Shown here: positions 1 to 13,318 of the stretch, piece by piece
Layout: each line of letters opens with the position of its first letter
Numbering within the stretch: position 1 is the stretch's first letter
Source of the DNA: Coffea arabica
Lineage: Eukaryota; Streptophyta; Magnoliopsida; Gentianales; Rubiaceae
Reading direction: 5' to 3'
DNA: 64,000 nucleotides
Assembly: GCF_036785885.1 (NCBI RefSeq)
Contig: NC_092320.1
Span: 15,067,557-15,131,556 of the forward strand
Translations under genes and position numbers: made by a program
The notes under the pieces: generated by a model
What the model was told of the DNA's origin: nothing
The model's input: only the letters and a program-made list of their open reading frames with translations
The model's database searches: none

Positions 1-1505
1 TATGAGATTTTAGTACTACATTTATTATTACGTTGAATGCGAATGCTAAGAAATGTGTCGTTCTCGTACATAAATCATCACTGCAACAAACTTCTCACAA
101 TTAAATTAATAAGGGTGCCGGTGAATAACACACTGATGATGAATCTTACTCACGAATAAATGATCATCAGGACACAATTGCCTGCCCCTACTAAACTTTA
201 AAATTAATTTTTAAAAAAAAAATTAAGTGGGGGTCAATTTTGCCCGCTTGCTTACTTGCCACTAAATCCACTGGCATTAATCCTTCATAAAAACACCAAA
301 TTGTTAACAGCAGAGCGCCAAATATATACCAAGATCAGATCACTGGTTCAACCATCTCTGTGTTCAGGGCAGAGCAGCCAAGGCATCCAGGCAGTCCTCT
401 TCCAACTCGATTAAAATACCTTTTTTGTCCAATATCACTACTACTACTTGTTTTTGCTTTGACTTGGGATTGTTTCTTATGATATCAGGCTTTGCAAGTC
501 TAAGATGCAGCTTGAAGATTTATATGAAACATCCTCTCCAATTCCCAGCGCCAGATGATTCAATTGAGTTGATCACCCAGGTCAAGAAGTAGAAGAGCCT
601 CGGAGAGAAGGAAAATCCTTCTCAGCTTGAGATGAAAGCAATTTAGTCGTGGCCATCCTGTATAATAAATATCAGTTCATCAAGTTTGGACGCTCCCTTG
701 ATCTCAGGGGCCAACCCTCATCCGTTGTCAAGTATGATTCTTAAGAATGGTGAACAGCCAGCCTCCAGTGCAAGAATTGTGTGGTCAACCCTGTAATGGA
801 ATCTCTTTCCAATGTGCTGAATGTAAGCGAACCATCAGTGATGTGATGTTGACCTAGGTAGCGCTTGTGCCAGAATATTCAGCATGATCGAACATGATAG
901 CCAAAATGAGTAGGTTTCTTCAGTTGCCACCGTACCATTCAGGCAGCCATACACTAGCAACATTGGTTAAAGTGCCAGAAACTACAGAGAAATACTGCAA
1001 TATTCGGTTTATTACTCTGATTAATCTAGGCTTTGATGGGGATGGACACTTTGCCCTTTTATTCAGCTGACTTCCTTTTTTGCTAGTGAACAGCTATCAT
1101 ATACAGACAAGAACAAAAGAAACACTTATTGCGACATAAATGCAATGATGACTCATCTCTGGTTCCATTAGGAAACAATTCTAAACTGAAGCAAAGAGTT
1201 ATCTCGATAAAGGACAACCAACTCGTGCCTTCATCTACAAGATTGAACCTTGTGCCAGGCATCAATAAAAGAAACCGAGCAAAATTCTTTACAGGCAATC
1301 ATGTCATGAACATTAACTGTTTCTTGACTTGATGACTAAACAAAAATGAAACCTTTCTTCCTTGCTGACGTATAGGCAATTTTAACTTTAACTAGTATTA
1401 AATCTTTTTCATACAAGGTTCAACTGGCAACCGCCAATGCAGCCCTGGGTATTTGATCTTTGTATCCAGCAACCTGGAATAAAATACAAATACACAAGTG
1501 AAACT
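1..1505. other. Intergenic, 3' side of the MTP-like gene
   Basis: No coding region is supported here. The part nearest 1505 probably holds the 3' UTR of the minus-strand metal transporter gene. Around 340-960 the base composition is less AT-rich and looks like decayed unique sequence, but no open frame or family could be recognised on either strand. Confidence 0.4.
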
Positions 1506-2577
1506 TTAGCTGTAGTCAACTTGTACCGTCAAGTCCTGTACCCCCAATTCATGGTACAGATTATGCACATATTGAAGTACCGGTCGATCCTCAATTCCCT
1601 TCTTCACCTGTGAAAGCCATCCAACAATAGAACAACTGATATAGTGCAAGTGTAAAACCAATAGCATAAAGCAAAGCAGATCCTTTTGAAAGGTGAATGT
1701 GTGCCCAATCAGTTTTATGGTCAAATAGAACTAATTGCTTGTGCCGGTTTAGTTATGACATATGAATACCGTTGCCATCCAAACTTCATTGTGATACCTA
1801 CCTGTAATGAAATTGATCCAATGACATGACCGGGCACCAGTTCCCAAAAACGAGCTTGAGAAACTTCTGAAATTTCTTCCCGGGTGCTTACCTAACAATT
1901 CACTGAAAGAATTAATCAACTGCAAATACGAAAAATTATCTATTTGTCTTATGTAGTAAAATATAATGCAAAAATAGATAGAACTACCTGTCTCCAGCAT
2001 TTGCTCAAGGCTGAAGATGGCATGCTGGGAGGGGCCATTTGCAGCAGGATGCCACCAGTGGCTTTAAAAAGTGGTATCACGAGCATAAAAACAGTAAATG
2101 AAACTAGTCCCAAACACAAAACCTCAGCATTTCTCACCCTGCAAAAAACCAGCACATAAATAGGTAGGTATGTGATATTTAGTTGAAACAAAACATCCTT
2201 AATCAAAGGAGAGAGCAAATACCCAAGGGCTAATAACCAGGATGCTAGGATTAATCCTGCACTGAGAAACAAAGAATGCAGACAGATTAAGACCCATGAG
2301 CAAGCAAATGAAATAAAATAGAAATTAGATATTCAGAAAGACACGTAAGAGGTACCTTATATATGTAAATGTTAATATGCATGTGCTTGTGCATGTGTAG
2401 TAAAATCACATGAAGGCATATATGTGTTAAAAGAAATGCATCTGTGATTACAGTTATTCGTCTCATACCTACGAATAGAGTCTGCAAGAACATGCAAGCA
2501 AACTGAGTGGTAATTCATATCTTCAGCATTTCTGTAAACTGCAATTAATTTTTCACATAAGAATTTCAACATGGAAG

Positions 2578-2643
<66 letters not shown>

Positions 2644-5600
2644 ATTTTCCACTAATGGAGAGAAAATACATACAAGAACACAACAGGAGGAGTCAACACA
2701 TGATTCATTAGGAAAAAATATGGAAAGTAACAAGACAGCCTCAACTTAGAGGTAAGAAAACTCCAAGCACAAGCAAGAGACTTACCAAGATTAATGCGAG
2801 CATAGTTCCTGAAGAACCACACACCAATGAGATTCACCAGCAGATTAGTCACAGCAGAGACTATCAAGTAATGCCTAGAAGTTGGAATTGATTATAGATC
2901 AGAGGAGAATTATAAATAAGTGAAAAGCCATTCTAAAATTCAACAGCAGAACTTACTTTCTAATTGAAATAATCACATTTCCTAGCCAGAAAAGGTATAT
3001 CCAGAAACTAGTCATAATAGATTTCTCTTATTCCCTATTTCTGAAAATTTGTATCCTCAAGATAAAAAAAAATGATGCTTAGGTTGAGACAGATGAAGTG
3101 AATATGTTTCTTAAAATTTCTTCAGAGTTCAGAAGAAAAGAAATCATTGGGACTGTAAAAGAGAAAGTTATTCCTAGTACATAGATGCAGTTAAGAAAGT
3201 CAATTAGTGGATTACAAAATGATTTCTTAATGTAGACCATATTTTAATTTTCTTTCCTTATATTGAGAGCTAAGCTTCTGCGGATTACAAAATGACTTCT
3301 TAATGTAGACCATATTTTAATTTGCTTTCCTTATATTGACAGCTAAGCTTCTGCTCATGCTGTCGAGATAAAAGACATTAACTAACTTTCGCCTCATTTT
3401 TAACATCAGGCCTCTGAACATTTCATTTTCTTCCTCTAAATAAAACTTAAGAAGAAGGCCTGTAACAGAAAAAGGAGAACTAATACAGGAAAATCTCATG
3501 AGTGTTAGCCAAAATCACAGACTCTCTTTTGGTGGGAATTCTTATGTCTTGAGTTACTTCAAATTTCAATTTCCAAAATACAGGAATGCTTCAATCTCAT
3601 GTTAAATAAAGTTTTCAATCAATAAACTCCAAAACATTATCACACTCACTTTGATCAAAAGTAATGATAAAGTTGAAAAGCTTAGTGAAAACCAAAAATA
3701 ACTGTTGTTACTTGATTAGCAGTACAACAAAGAGAAAAAACAATAGGTGCATATAATTGTTTAAATACATATATATAAATACATACATGTCATACTAAAA
3801 ACATAAACTTTGTACAGGGGAAGAGGGAGAGAAAAAAACAAAACTGACTTTGTTCATGAAATGACAATATCTTCCACGTGACAGTCCTAAAAGGTGGTTT
3901 GCATATCCTGAGACTACCAACTTACTTGTGCTCAGATTCATCTTGTATAAATGCATGGAGTGCTTCCACGGCCAAGGAGAATGACAAAAACAAAAGAAAC
4001 AGCTGTCTACACCAGGAACACAGACAAAACATTGACATGTTAATACATAGATGCAAAATACATCAATGCAAGTTATACACATAGAGAATGGGACCAAAAT
4101 TTTCTCAACAACAAAAGCCTATTCTTTTAAATACTTTTGCTTCGTAGGATATTCCTGGACTAGAAAGATAGATGCTTTGAAGACATCATTCATTTGTCTA
4201 TCTCAAACAGATGCTTTATTGGAAAATTACTAGAAGCTTCTCTTAGAGCATGTCACTATGAAAAGGCAAGTCGAAGCATGATCAAAAAGTATAATACTTA
4301 CAGCATTGGTGAAGGCAGACAGAACCTCCAGTCTTTTATACCTGACAGAAATTCAAATCCGGATCAATTATCCTTTTGAAAACTGTTCATCTCAATAGTC
4401 CAGAATACACGACCGAGAGCCGTCATCATACTAATATAGGAGATCGAGAAAATGTTACCAAACAAATTATATTCTTTTCCAATTGAAAACAACTCCACAT
4501 TTCAAAATGGTTTGTTTAAGAATATCCCCTTGAACATACCTTCGTAATCTTTCTGGAGGATACATTAAATTAAGGTAGCAACAAAATAAACTGGCTAATC
4601 AAAAAGCTAGCAATGAAGAGAAATTTTTAAGACTACTCAGCTAAAGAAGCTACATAGCTAAACTAAAGGATTGAATCTCACCCGTATGTATAGCACCTAT
4701 CAGGCTTTCTCCGTGAAGTGACCATTGCAAACAAGGAAAAAGTCAACAGTCCACAGCCAAACGTCAAGTGAAATGCATCAGAAACCAAACCTGGACAAAG
4801 CAAGAACAAAATCAAATCTAAACACCACAAACCAACTAATATAACTATAACCAAGAAAATGATTACGATACATTAAGCCCAAAATAATCAGTTTTATTCA
4901 ATAAATTTACCAAATCAGGTTTACAGCTTGAGAGAATTCATCCCATTTTCCAGCAATTTTTTTTAAATAAAGATAAAAGATAAAAAGGTTTAGTATTTTA
5001 ATTGTGACTAAACCTATATATTTGCATCTAATTTGACTAATGTTTCTCAAGTGTATAAATTCACAAGCCAAAGTCATTAATGGTAAAAATTGACTAATGC
5101 TCCTCATTAACATTAGCGAGCAGCATTAATAAAGTGCATAGTTCTAATTATAGTTGGTAAGCTATACAGCATATCGAAATTTAGAAAAAAAAAATAAAAG
5201 CTTCAAAATTTTCATACCTACTCGGCCGGAGAAAAGTCCAATACACAATTCAGCAGAAGAATAAGCAACGTTAAGCGATATCAACACGAACAATTTCCTT
5301 AGCTGCTTATTCCCCGATCTCGCGCTCTTAAATATAAACAAAATAAACGACAAAATTGACAATTTCTCATCTAACTCCTTTGACTCATCCGCAAAATTCT
5401 CGATTTTATCGTATGAATAAAGATTCAGGGGAATATCAACGCTAGAACTTGTTCTGGATAGAAACGGCTTGGTAGAATCCTTGATCGAGACAGGAGTCTG
5501 AGGCTCCTGCGGCGGTTGGTGAAATGAAGGCTGCCGGGAATAAGCGAATCGGCGATCGGTGTCGCCGCCAAATGAGAAATCACCGTTGATTGACCGTGGG

Positions 5601-5683
5601 GATCGGGATTCGGAATCGAGCTTTTGGTAATGATGAAACGATGCGTTTTGAGCCTTCCCGTAAGAGAATCTCGAGTTGTCCAT
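1506..5683 (-). CDS. MTP5: Cation diffusion facilitator, MTP5/MTPC2 type (zinc)
   Basis: Ten exons on the minus strand, in transcript order: 5218-5683, 4682-4790, 4302-4341, 3926-4002, 2786-2874, 2469-2538, 2223-2261, 1988-2138, 1802-1891, 1506-1607. All introns are GT-AG and frame is kept, giving 410 residues. The start is the MDNSRFSYG methionine; an upstream in-frame ATG at 5728 is possible. A serine-rich cytosolic N-terminus of about 130 residues precedes the six-helix CDF domain. Helix 5 carries the HxxxD metal motif (HVLAD), but the helix-2 counterpart reads HLTFG, with glycine where Asp is usual. The C-terminus ends ELGVQDLTVQVDYS, as in Arabidopsis MTPC2/MTP5. That family member is known to pair with MTP12 to move zinc into the Golgi, like animal ZnT6 with ZnT5. 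The imperfect helix-2 site fits a partner-subunit role; this is inference. Family confidence is high; the exact orthologue is a judgement from remembered sequence. Confidence 0.9.
2583..2640. repeat. (AT)n microsatellite
   Basis: An uninterrupted alternating AT run of about 58 bp inside an intron of the MTP-like gene, between the exons at 2469-2538 and 2786-2874. Likely length-polymorphic. Confidence 0.95.
3209..3354. repeat. 73-bp tandem duplication in intron
   Basis: Two adjacent copies (3209-3281 and 3282-3354) of a 73-bp segment starting GGATTACAAAATGA and ending TAAGCTTCTGC. Only a few substitutions separate them. They lie within the intron between the exons at 2786-2874 and 3926-4002 of the MTP-like gene. 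No coding content. Confidence 0.9.
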
Positions 5684-5951
5684 TAGGGATGAGAGCTGGA
5701 GTAAAGAAAACTCCGCTCGGGGAAGCAATGCTATATAAGCAATACGACTATACGAGTGATTGAGCGGAAGACTTTCGAGTCAAAGTAAGGTCGTTGTCGA
5801 AGAAAATATATAAACTGGATAAATTGCCTAAATAGTGCTCCACCATTCTAGCGTCTTCTTTTTTAGTCCCTCAATTTTTATATAAAATTATTTGGTTCCT
5901 CACATATTTTTGACAGGAATAATTTTCTCGATAATCTATTTGAAAGATAAT

Positions 5952-8161
5952 GGGAAAATCGTCCAAAACGTTCCCCATATTTTGTAAAATGACTTTTTTC
6001 GTCCCTCATTTTTAAAAGTATAATTTTATATCTCTTACATATTCACATCGATCAAATTTAGTCCCTAATTAAGTTTCCGATCATTTTTTTGTCGGAATCC
6101 ATCACGTGCAAGGCGCGTAATCATTTTTAAAGGGTAAATTTGTCAAATTACATTTTACATAATCTAATCTATAGTCCTCCACATTTTATAAAATAAATTT
6201 TTTCGTCCATCACATTTTATAAAATGATTTTTTCATCCCTCACATTTCACAAAATGAATTTTTCCATCATTCACATTTCAAAAAATGAATATTTCCATCC
6301 TTCACTAATTATGTGTGTGAGGGAAACCCTAAAAAAAAATATGTGTGTGAATACATTTTGTTTAAACACATGTATATGTCTATTTAATTTTACTTAATAA
6401 TACGAATAACATAAATATATGTATGTGTCTATTTGATTTCACTTAACAATACGAAAACCATATATTATACGTGATCATTTGATTTCATCTGATATTAGCT
6501 AGTAAAAAATCTTCAAGTTGACCAATAAAACTATTTTCCGTCAAAATACAATAAGAATATGCAAATTAAAGTTCTATTAGTAAATATTAGTCATAATCAT
6601 ATAAAAAGAGAAGATAGCCCACAAGTTGGGTCCAATTACATACATGTGTTTATGTTATTATTATTAAGTAAAATCAAATAAACATATACATGTGCTTAAA
6701 AAAAAAGGAAAAATCGTCCAAAACGTTCATCACATTTTGTAAAATGACTTTTTTCATCCCTCACTTTTAAAAGTGTAATTTTATGTCTCTCACATATTCA
6801 CATCGGTCAAATTTAGTCTCTAACTAGGTTTGCGATCATTTTTTGATCGAAATCCATCACGTGCAAGGCAGTGATCATTTTTTAACGGTAAATTTGTCAA
6901 ATTATATTTTACATAATCTGATCTATAGTTCTCCACATTTTATAAAATAAATTTTTTCGTCCCTCACATTTCACAAAATGAATTTCTCCATTGCTCACAT
7001 TTCAAAAATGAATTTTTCATTTCTCACTAATTATGTGTGTGAATACATTTTTTTTAAACACATATATATGTCTATTTGATTTTGTTTAATAATAATAGCA
7101 TAAACACATGTATGTAATTGGACCCAACTTGTGGGCTATCTTCTCTTTTTATATGATCATGACTAATATTTACCAATAGAACCTTAATTTGCATATTATT
7201 ATTATATTTTGATCGAAAATAGCTTTATTGACCAACTTGACAATGAATGCAAGATTTTTTACTAGCTAATACCAGATAAAATCAAATGATCACGTATAAT
7301 ATATGGTATTCGTATTGTTAAGTGAAATCAAATAGACATATACATATATTTATGCTATTCGTATTATTAAGCAAAATCAAATAGACATATACATGTGTTT
7401 AAACAAAATGTATTCACACGTATTTTTTTTTTAGGGTTTTCCTCACACACATAATTAGTGAGGGATGAAAATATTCATTTTTTGAAATGTGAGGAATGGA
7501 GAAACTCATTTTGTGAAATGTGAAAGATAAAAAAATTATTTTATAAAATATGAAGAACGAAAAATTTTATTTTATAAAATATGGAGGACTATAGAGTAGA
7601 TTATGTAAAATATAATTTGACAAATTTACCCTTAAAAAATGATCACGCGTCTTGCATGTAATGGATTCCGGTCAAAAAATGATCGAAAACCTAGTTAGGG
7701 ACTAAATTTGACCGATGTGAATATGTAAGGGACAAAAAATTACACTTTTAAAAGTGAGAGACGAAAAAGTCATTTTACAAAATGTGATGAACGTTTTGGA
7801 CGATTTTTCCTAAAAAAAAAGTATTCACACACATAATTAGTGAGAAATGAAAAATTCATTTTTGAAATGTGAGGGATGGAGAAATTCATTTTGTGAAATG
7901 TAAGGGATGAAAAAATTTATTTTATAAAATGTGGAGGAATATAGATCAGATTATGTAAAATATAATTTGACAAATTTACCCTTCAAAAATGATCACGTGT
8001 CTTGCACGTGATGGATTCCGGCCAAAAAATGATCGAAAACCTAGTTAGAGACTAAATTTGATCAATGTGAATATGTAAGTGACATAAAATTACACTTTTA
8101 AAAGTGAGGGAGGAAAAAAGTTATTTTACAAAATGTGAAGAATGTTTTGGACGATTTTCCC
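5952..8161. mobile_element. Complex foldback repeat, long inverted arms
   Basis: The block starts GGGAAAATCGTCCAAAACG and ends with its inverse, CGTCCAAAAC.. read backwards as GTTTTGGACGATTTTCCC. Four copies of an arm of roughly 350-400 bp are seen: direct at 5952-6345 and 6707-7055, inverted at about 7410-7810 and 7822-8161. A second segment at about 6345-6690 recurs inverted at about 7095-7400. The order is A-X-B-X'-A'-B', so a palindrome with arms of about 700 bp (5952-7810) overlaps or encloses a further copy. There is no coding capacity. Long arms without an internal gene suggest a Mutator-like or foldback non-autonomous DNA transposon. No clear target duplication was found: the 9 bases on each side do not match. 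Confidence 0.75.
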
Positions 8162-9718
8162 TTTCCAAGAAGTATTGATGTTCTTAATTATTTTTGAAAA
8201 TTGACTCTTAAGTCCATTTGTTTCTTCTCGAACCGATGGATTCAAAATAAATGCATAAGCATTTTGCTTGGATATACCTCCTGCATGTTTTAGGCCTCAA
8301 ATATTTTCAACTACAAGACCTTCAAATTTCACACTTAAAAGTTCGAATTTGGTAGTGACAGAAACAATAATTACAATACTACAAAAAAGTCTTTGAGTTC
8401 ACCCTTTAAAAAGAACTAGGAGGTATAAATCGCGTGGTGCGCCATGGAGATAAAAATGTGTGTGCCCAGTTTAACATAAATAGCTGTGAAATACCTATAT
8501 ATTTAAGGACATTACTACTATTTGAAAGATAAAGAAATCGGAATTAAAAAAATGTAACACAAGACTAAGAAGAATCGAGAGATTACTATTAGCACTTAGG
8601 GAACAATATGCTAATTAAAGTTTACAAGAGAAAAGAACAGATGTCTTTAAGGATAGGTTTAATTAAAGTTCCAAAAAAAAAACTCATGAATTTAAGTTAC
8701 AACAGTTGTAGTGGTGCTCGAAATTTCAAGCATCAACTCGTATGCCATTGCCTACTGTTGAAGAAAAATTTAAGGCCATAACACCAAACTGAAAAATCAG
8801 TATTAATTATCTTCACCAATTTTTTGCTATGTTCATACATATGATCAATCCTTCATAGAAATACCAGAACACATGAAATAACTTTTAACTTATACAGATA
8901 ATAGATAACTTCAAAATAAAGTTACCAGTGGTATATATTTAACATACCAAGTACTTCCACAATGTTTCTCACTTCACAAATTATTTCACTCCCACTTGGC
9001 AATCTCCTTAACAACATGTTTATGCCACTCATTCTATTCATACCACCCACAAAACAGACAGAATTTTAAAAAATCCACCAGACAACAAGTTTCTATGCCC
9101 CTCATTGTTCAATCTATATCTATCACCAGATCATAAATTATTATATTTAAACAATTAGACAAACACCAAATTTGAAAAAGAATATGATCTGCATCAGTAG
9201 TTTTGAGGTGTGAGGCCTTGGATGACAGTCTATCAAACCAAAGAACTATGGACCTCAAATATACTCAATGCCTTTACATCCATCTACCAACAGAAGGAAA
9301 GAGAAAATAGGTCAAGAAAGAAAAATGGGGAAAAAAGGGTGAAATCATATAGATTATACATGCATATAGAATTCAAGAAAAAGAGGAAAAAGACATAGCA
9401 AAAGTAAAGTAATAGCAAATAGAGAGGCCAGAACAGAAAAAAAAAAAAAGGATACTCAGTACATTGAAGAAATGGCATTCAATACAACCAAACATGAATA
9501 AATTGGGTCCCAAGAAAGGCATTATTAGCTAGATAGTGAATAAACCACCGCCTCGAAAAAACAACCACCAACTCCAATCCCACTCAACCTCCCAAGAAAA
9601 CAAAGTTCATCAACTCTCTTTTGAAACGAAGTACATGACAAATAACTTTTACAAATATTAAAAGAGAGTGTATCACGAGTAAGCACCAACATTACTCGTT
9701 CCTTAAGATTGAAGAATG
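8162..9718. other. Intergenic, no gene seen
   Basis: AT-rich sequence between the foldback block and the malate dehydrogenase pseudogene. Only short chance frames occur and no promoter, RNA gene or element boundary was recognised. Confidence 0.5.
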
Positions 9719-11258
9719 GCATTATTCACTGATAGCCAAGCTATCGCATCTATCTTCTTTCTTGAGAACTCATCAATTGAAAGTCCTGGTACATGGACAA
9801 CAAGACAGATCTATAGTGCCACTAAGAAAGCAATGAAAACGAAAGAAAGTCCAGACCAAAGTAACTGATTAAATTTTTTCACTAATCAAAATTATAAATA
9901 ATCGCTAGTCACCAATAATTCATGTACGAACTATTAACATCTGATGCTATAAGAAGTCATTTCAAACAAAAGCCATAGAGTAAAGATCTCCATGCTCACC
10001 TTGAACAATAGCCCATTCTCCATTCTTACAGGTTACTAGGAAGGAATATATAAGCCCGACAGGCACATTGTAAGAGCCATCAGAGTATACACCAATAGAA
10101 AGCCATGTGCCCTACAATGCAGCATAAATCGTGAATGAGAGCAGAGTAAGTATACTATGCATATTGTGCAAAGTATGCACACTAAGATTTACCTCATGAG
10201 TTCCAAGGACCTAATCACGGATGTGGTCACAACCGGCACTAGCAGCAGAGAGTGCACTCAAGGCTTCCTAGCCTTGATCATTGCAACACTACAATCTTTG
10301 GATTGTCGTTATGAACTCTATATTCAACCTAAAAATTTAGATAATATATATTCATTAAAACCATGTGAAATGTGAAACCAATACCAAACAATGGCAATGA
10401 ATGGAGAATTTAGAAAACCTAAGAAGCAAATTGCAAAAACTTGAACTTTTTACCAGGCATCATCAGCTATAAGCTGACGAACAGGCTTTTCTCCAGCTAA
10501 TGTTTTAATAGTTGCGTGGTTGACATCAAGATATTATGTTGAGGACTGATTTCCGTATATAACGGCATTTTTAACATCACTAACTTGAACGCCCAATTTT
10601 TCTGAGATTTGACCATGGGCCCTATTGTGGTCCAATCTTGTCAAACAAGTAATGTTTTTTGTAGGAATTGATGGTGCAAACTCCTTCAAGATCAATGCAG
10701 TTGTGTTGGCAGGGTTAGCAACAACCAAAACCTGGGAGAACAATCAGCAGAAGACCATTTAAGATATGATATCTAAAGAGAAATAGAAATATGACCGGAA
10801 ACCTAAATTCTTTAGACCATTTTCATCATACATCAACCTGATTTGCATCAAGTTAACTAACTGCCCTCATTGAAAAAAGTTCAGGAGGACAGAATAGTTT
10901 GAAAAACTAACCAACTGACATGATCATACCTAGTTGGAATGATAAACAGGTTTTTCCAAACACGTCAAACGGGAAAAAGGAAGCAAGTCAAGGAAATTTA
11001 TAATTATGCTTATAAATCCATTCTTTACTTGACTATCAAGTATTAACAAATGTTAGCTTTCATATAGGAATAACAATTAAGACGGCTAGATGACAAACCT
11101 TTTAATAAAAGAAAAGTAGCATCAACCAGCTCCGTTTAAACTCCATTGAGTGCCTCGGTAGCTGGTGGAATATCAAGCATGTGACGGATCACTGGCTGAT
11201 CAGGTCCCAACATCACTCCTTTGGCAATCATGGGCACATGAGCATATCCAATTTGGCC
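9719..11258 (-). pseudogene. Cytosolic malate dehydrogenase pseudogene (unprocessed)
   Basis: Exon-like blocks, in order, match plant cytosolic NAD-malate dehydrogenase: 11099-11258 ([19 protein letters not shown]...ATEALNGV), 10454-10733 ([18 protein letters not shown]...LIADDAW), about 10192-10290 (KARK..ALSALSAASAG), 10000-10111 ([19 protein letters not shown]) and about 9719-9785 (GLSIDEFSRKKIDA). Introns with splice-like borders remain, so this is a duplicated gene copy and not a retrocopy. It is clearly dead. The first coding exon was not found and the exon expected after LLLKG is absent from 10734-11098. Stop codons follow LNGV, follow NQSST and interrupt the block at 10192-10290, which is also frameshifted. 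The C-terminal block decays after RKKIDA. The catalytic-region motif LTRLDHNRA is still readable. A functional paralogue must lie elsewhere. Confidence 0.9.
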
Positions 11259-13310
11259 TGAAATAAACCAATGTGTTTCAGATCAGTATATTTCATAATT
11301 CACTAAATTATATACTCTTTTTGAGTAATAGATTTTTGCATTCAAAAGAACTTGTTCTCCTCACTTCAACACCCCGAAAAAACAACCACCAACTCCAACC
11401 CCATATCCTTTTTCAGATTATTTTCCTAAAATTGGCTACCAAAAAAGAATCTGAGTAAATAGGAAAAGGTATACAATGAAGATACACAAGGTTCATGAGT
11501 TTCAGCTAAAAAAAGGTGGTTTCAGCTGTAAAGACATAAATATTATTTTCTAGCAGATTAAAACAATAGATGAGCAAGCAAAAACATATGCATCTATTAA
11601 ATAACAGGGTACATTGCGTTAGTTATGATCCAATTAAGCAGCAAATTATCAATTGTATGAAAAAGTGCAGAGGAAGAAAAACCTAAACGATGTCCTTGGT
11701 TAGAGCGAAATCCAATGGGACTTAGTAAGAGAATAACTGAACATGCTGACAACAAATCATTAGCCACCTTTCAAAAATGTTTGCAACCATATAGGGGATG
11801 TCAAATATTTGGCATATATATGAAGTATCAATGAGTTTAAATATTTGAAGGCACATCATCAAAATATGAAAAGTATTCAGTTAAAATATTCTCAGGCATT
11901 CAATAAGATTTGTAGGAGTTTCATAAATGCTAGAATTAAGCAAATCAGCGCCACCTTTAGTACCATTGAATTTCGATGTATGACGTACTCTTAAAAGGAT
12001 TGTTCTACCCTAGGGATTTAGGTTAGGATTTACTAATTTTTCAAAAGTGATTAACCAATATAAAGGCCGAAATACCCGGATTATCATACACATAACACCA
12101 TAAGCATCAGCGAAAAACAGGAAATAGAACCAAAGCAGAAGGATTAAAGTGAAAAATTAAGAGATAAATATCATTAGAAAAGGACAGAGGGTATTCTAGT
12201 TCCAAAAAATTCATCAGGATTGATGGAGGATGAACAAGCTTCCTGTGAAAAAAACCTAAATGAGAAGAATAGAAGAAAAGAAAGAAATATTTGGTTGGAT
12301 AAAAAGAAAACAAAGACAAACCTCTTCAGACCAAAGTAGAACAAAGACGAGAGAGAGAAATTCAATGTTGGGGTTAAATAAAAATTAAACCATAAAAAGG
12401 AAAGCAAATAGGAAAGTTATGGAATTACCACAACAAGTTGTTCCGTCTTAACCAATTGCAGTGGTGGTGGACGAAGAAGGAAGGACGAAAAGCAAAAATG
12501 TGAGGCGAAAAAGAAGGGGAAGAGAGAGAAGGGCATAAAATTTGAGAGAAACCTTAGAGAAAGCAGCACAAAAGAAAGTACCGGCCACTAAACGGTGTCG
12601 CACCAATCGATTAAAAACACATTCAGCAACCAGAACACAAAAAACTTTATATTTCTTTCAGGGGACACGCAAGTGATGACGACGAAGATGAAACTCAGCC
12701 AAAGAGCAATCTTGTCCCATAAATAAAGGAAAAAGAAGGGTTGTAGTGGTGGTTGATTGAAGAAAAGAGGGCGAGGCAAAGGGTAAGGTGAAGGAGGAGG
12801 GAGCGGCAGAAATATGAGAAAACCCTGGAGAGCAAGTCTATGTAAGTGTCTGATGAATCAATCCTAACGCATGACATGAATGGTTTTTGGCGTTTCACAT
12901 GCTTGGCACGTGAGAGGACGACGAAAACGAAGCCAGACCAAAGAGCTCTTCAACTCTTATTCTATATATGTTGATAATAATTACCGGAACATAAAAGAGT
13001 TACATGTAAGAGCCAAGGACATTTGCATTTGTTAAATTGAGGGATGAAGAAAACCATAAAAGGTGATTGGTATGTTTTACATATATTACACTGTTATTAA
13101 AATTCAAGCTTCTAGTAGTGACTTCTAAATTAAATTTTGGAAGTTTCACTTTGAAGTTGCATTTTTTTTAAACTAAACTTATAATAAAATATTGAATTCT
13201 TGTAAATGTCTAACTTGAATCAATGGCTTCGTACAGAAGACAAGAATACTGTGATTTTAAAGTTAGATTGAAAGCCTTTTATCCGTGACTATTCCGCTAT
13301 AAGCATCTGT
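11259..13310. other. Intergenic, purine-rich stretch at 12.2-12.9 kb
   Basis: No gene supported. From about 12100 to 12900 the plus strand is rich in A and G (GAAGAAGG, GAGAGAGAAG types). Two loosely similar purine-rich stretches lie near 12460-12560 and 12730-12830. This may be the old upstream region of the malate dehydrogenase copy, but no initiating exon is visible. Confidence 0.4.
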
Positions 13311-13318
13311 ATTTTGTT

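Noticed and set aside
2583-2640. Possible regulatory AT tract
   Set aside because: Simple microsatellite in an intron; no evidence of function.
12107-12898. Several Phe/Leu-rich minus-strand frames
   Set aside because: They come from a purine-rich stretch read in reverse; low complexity, no family features, no splice context.
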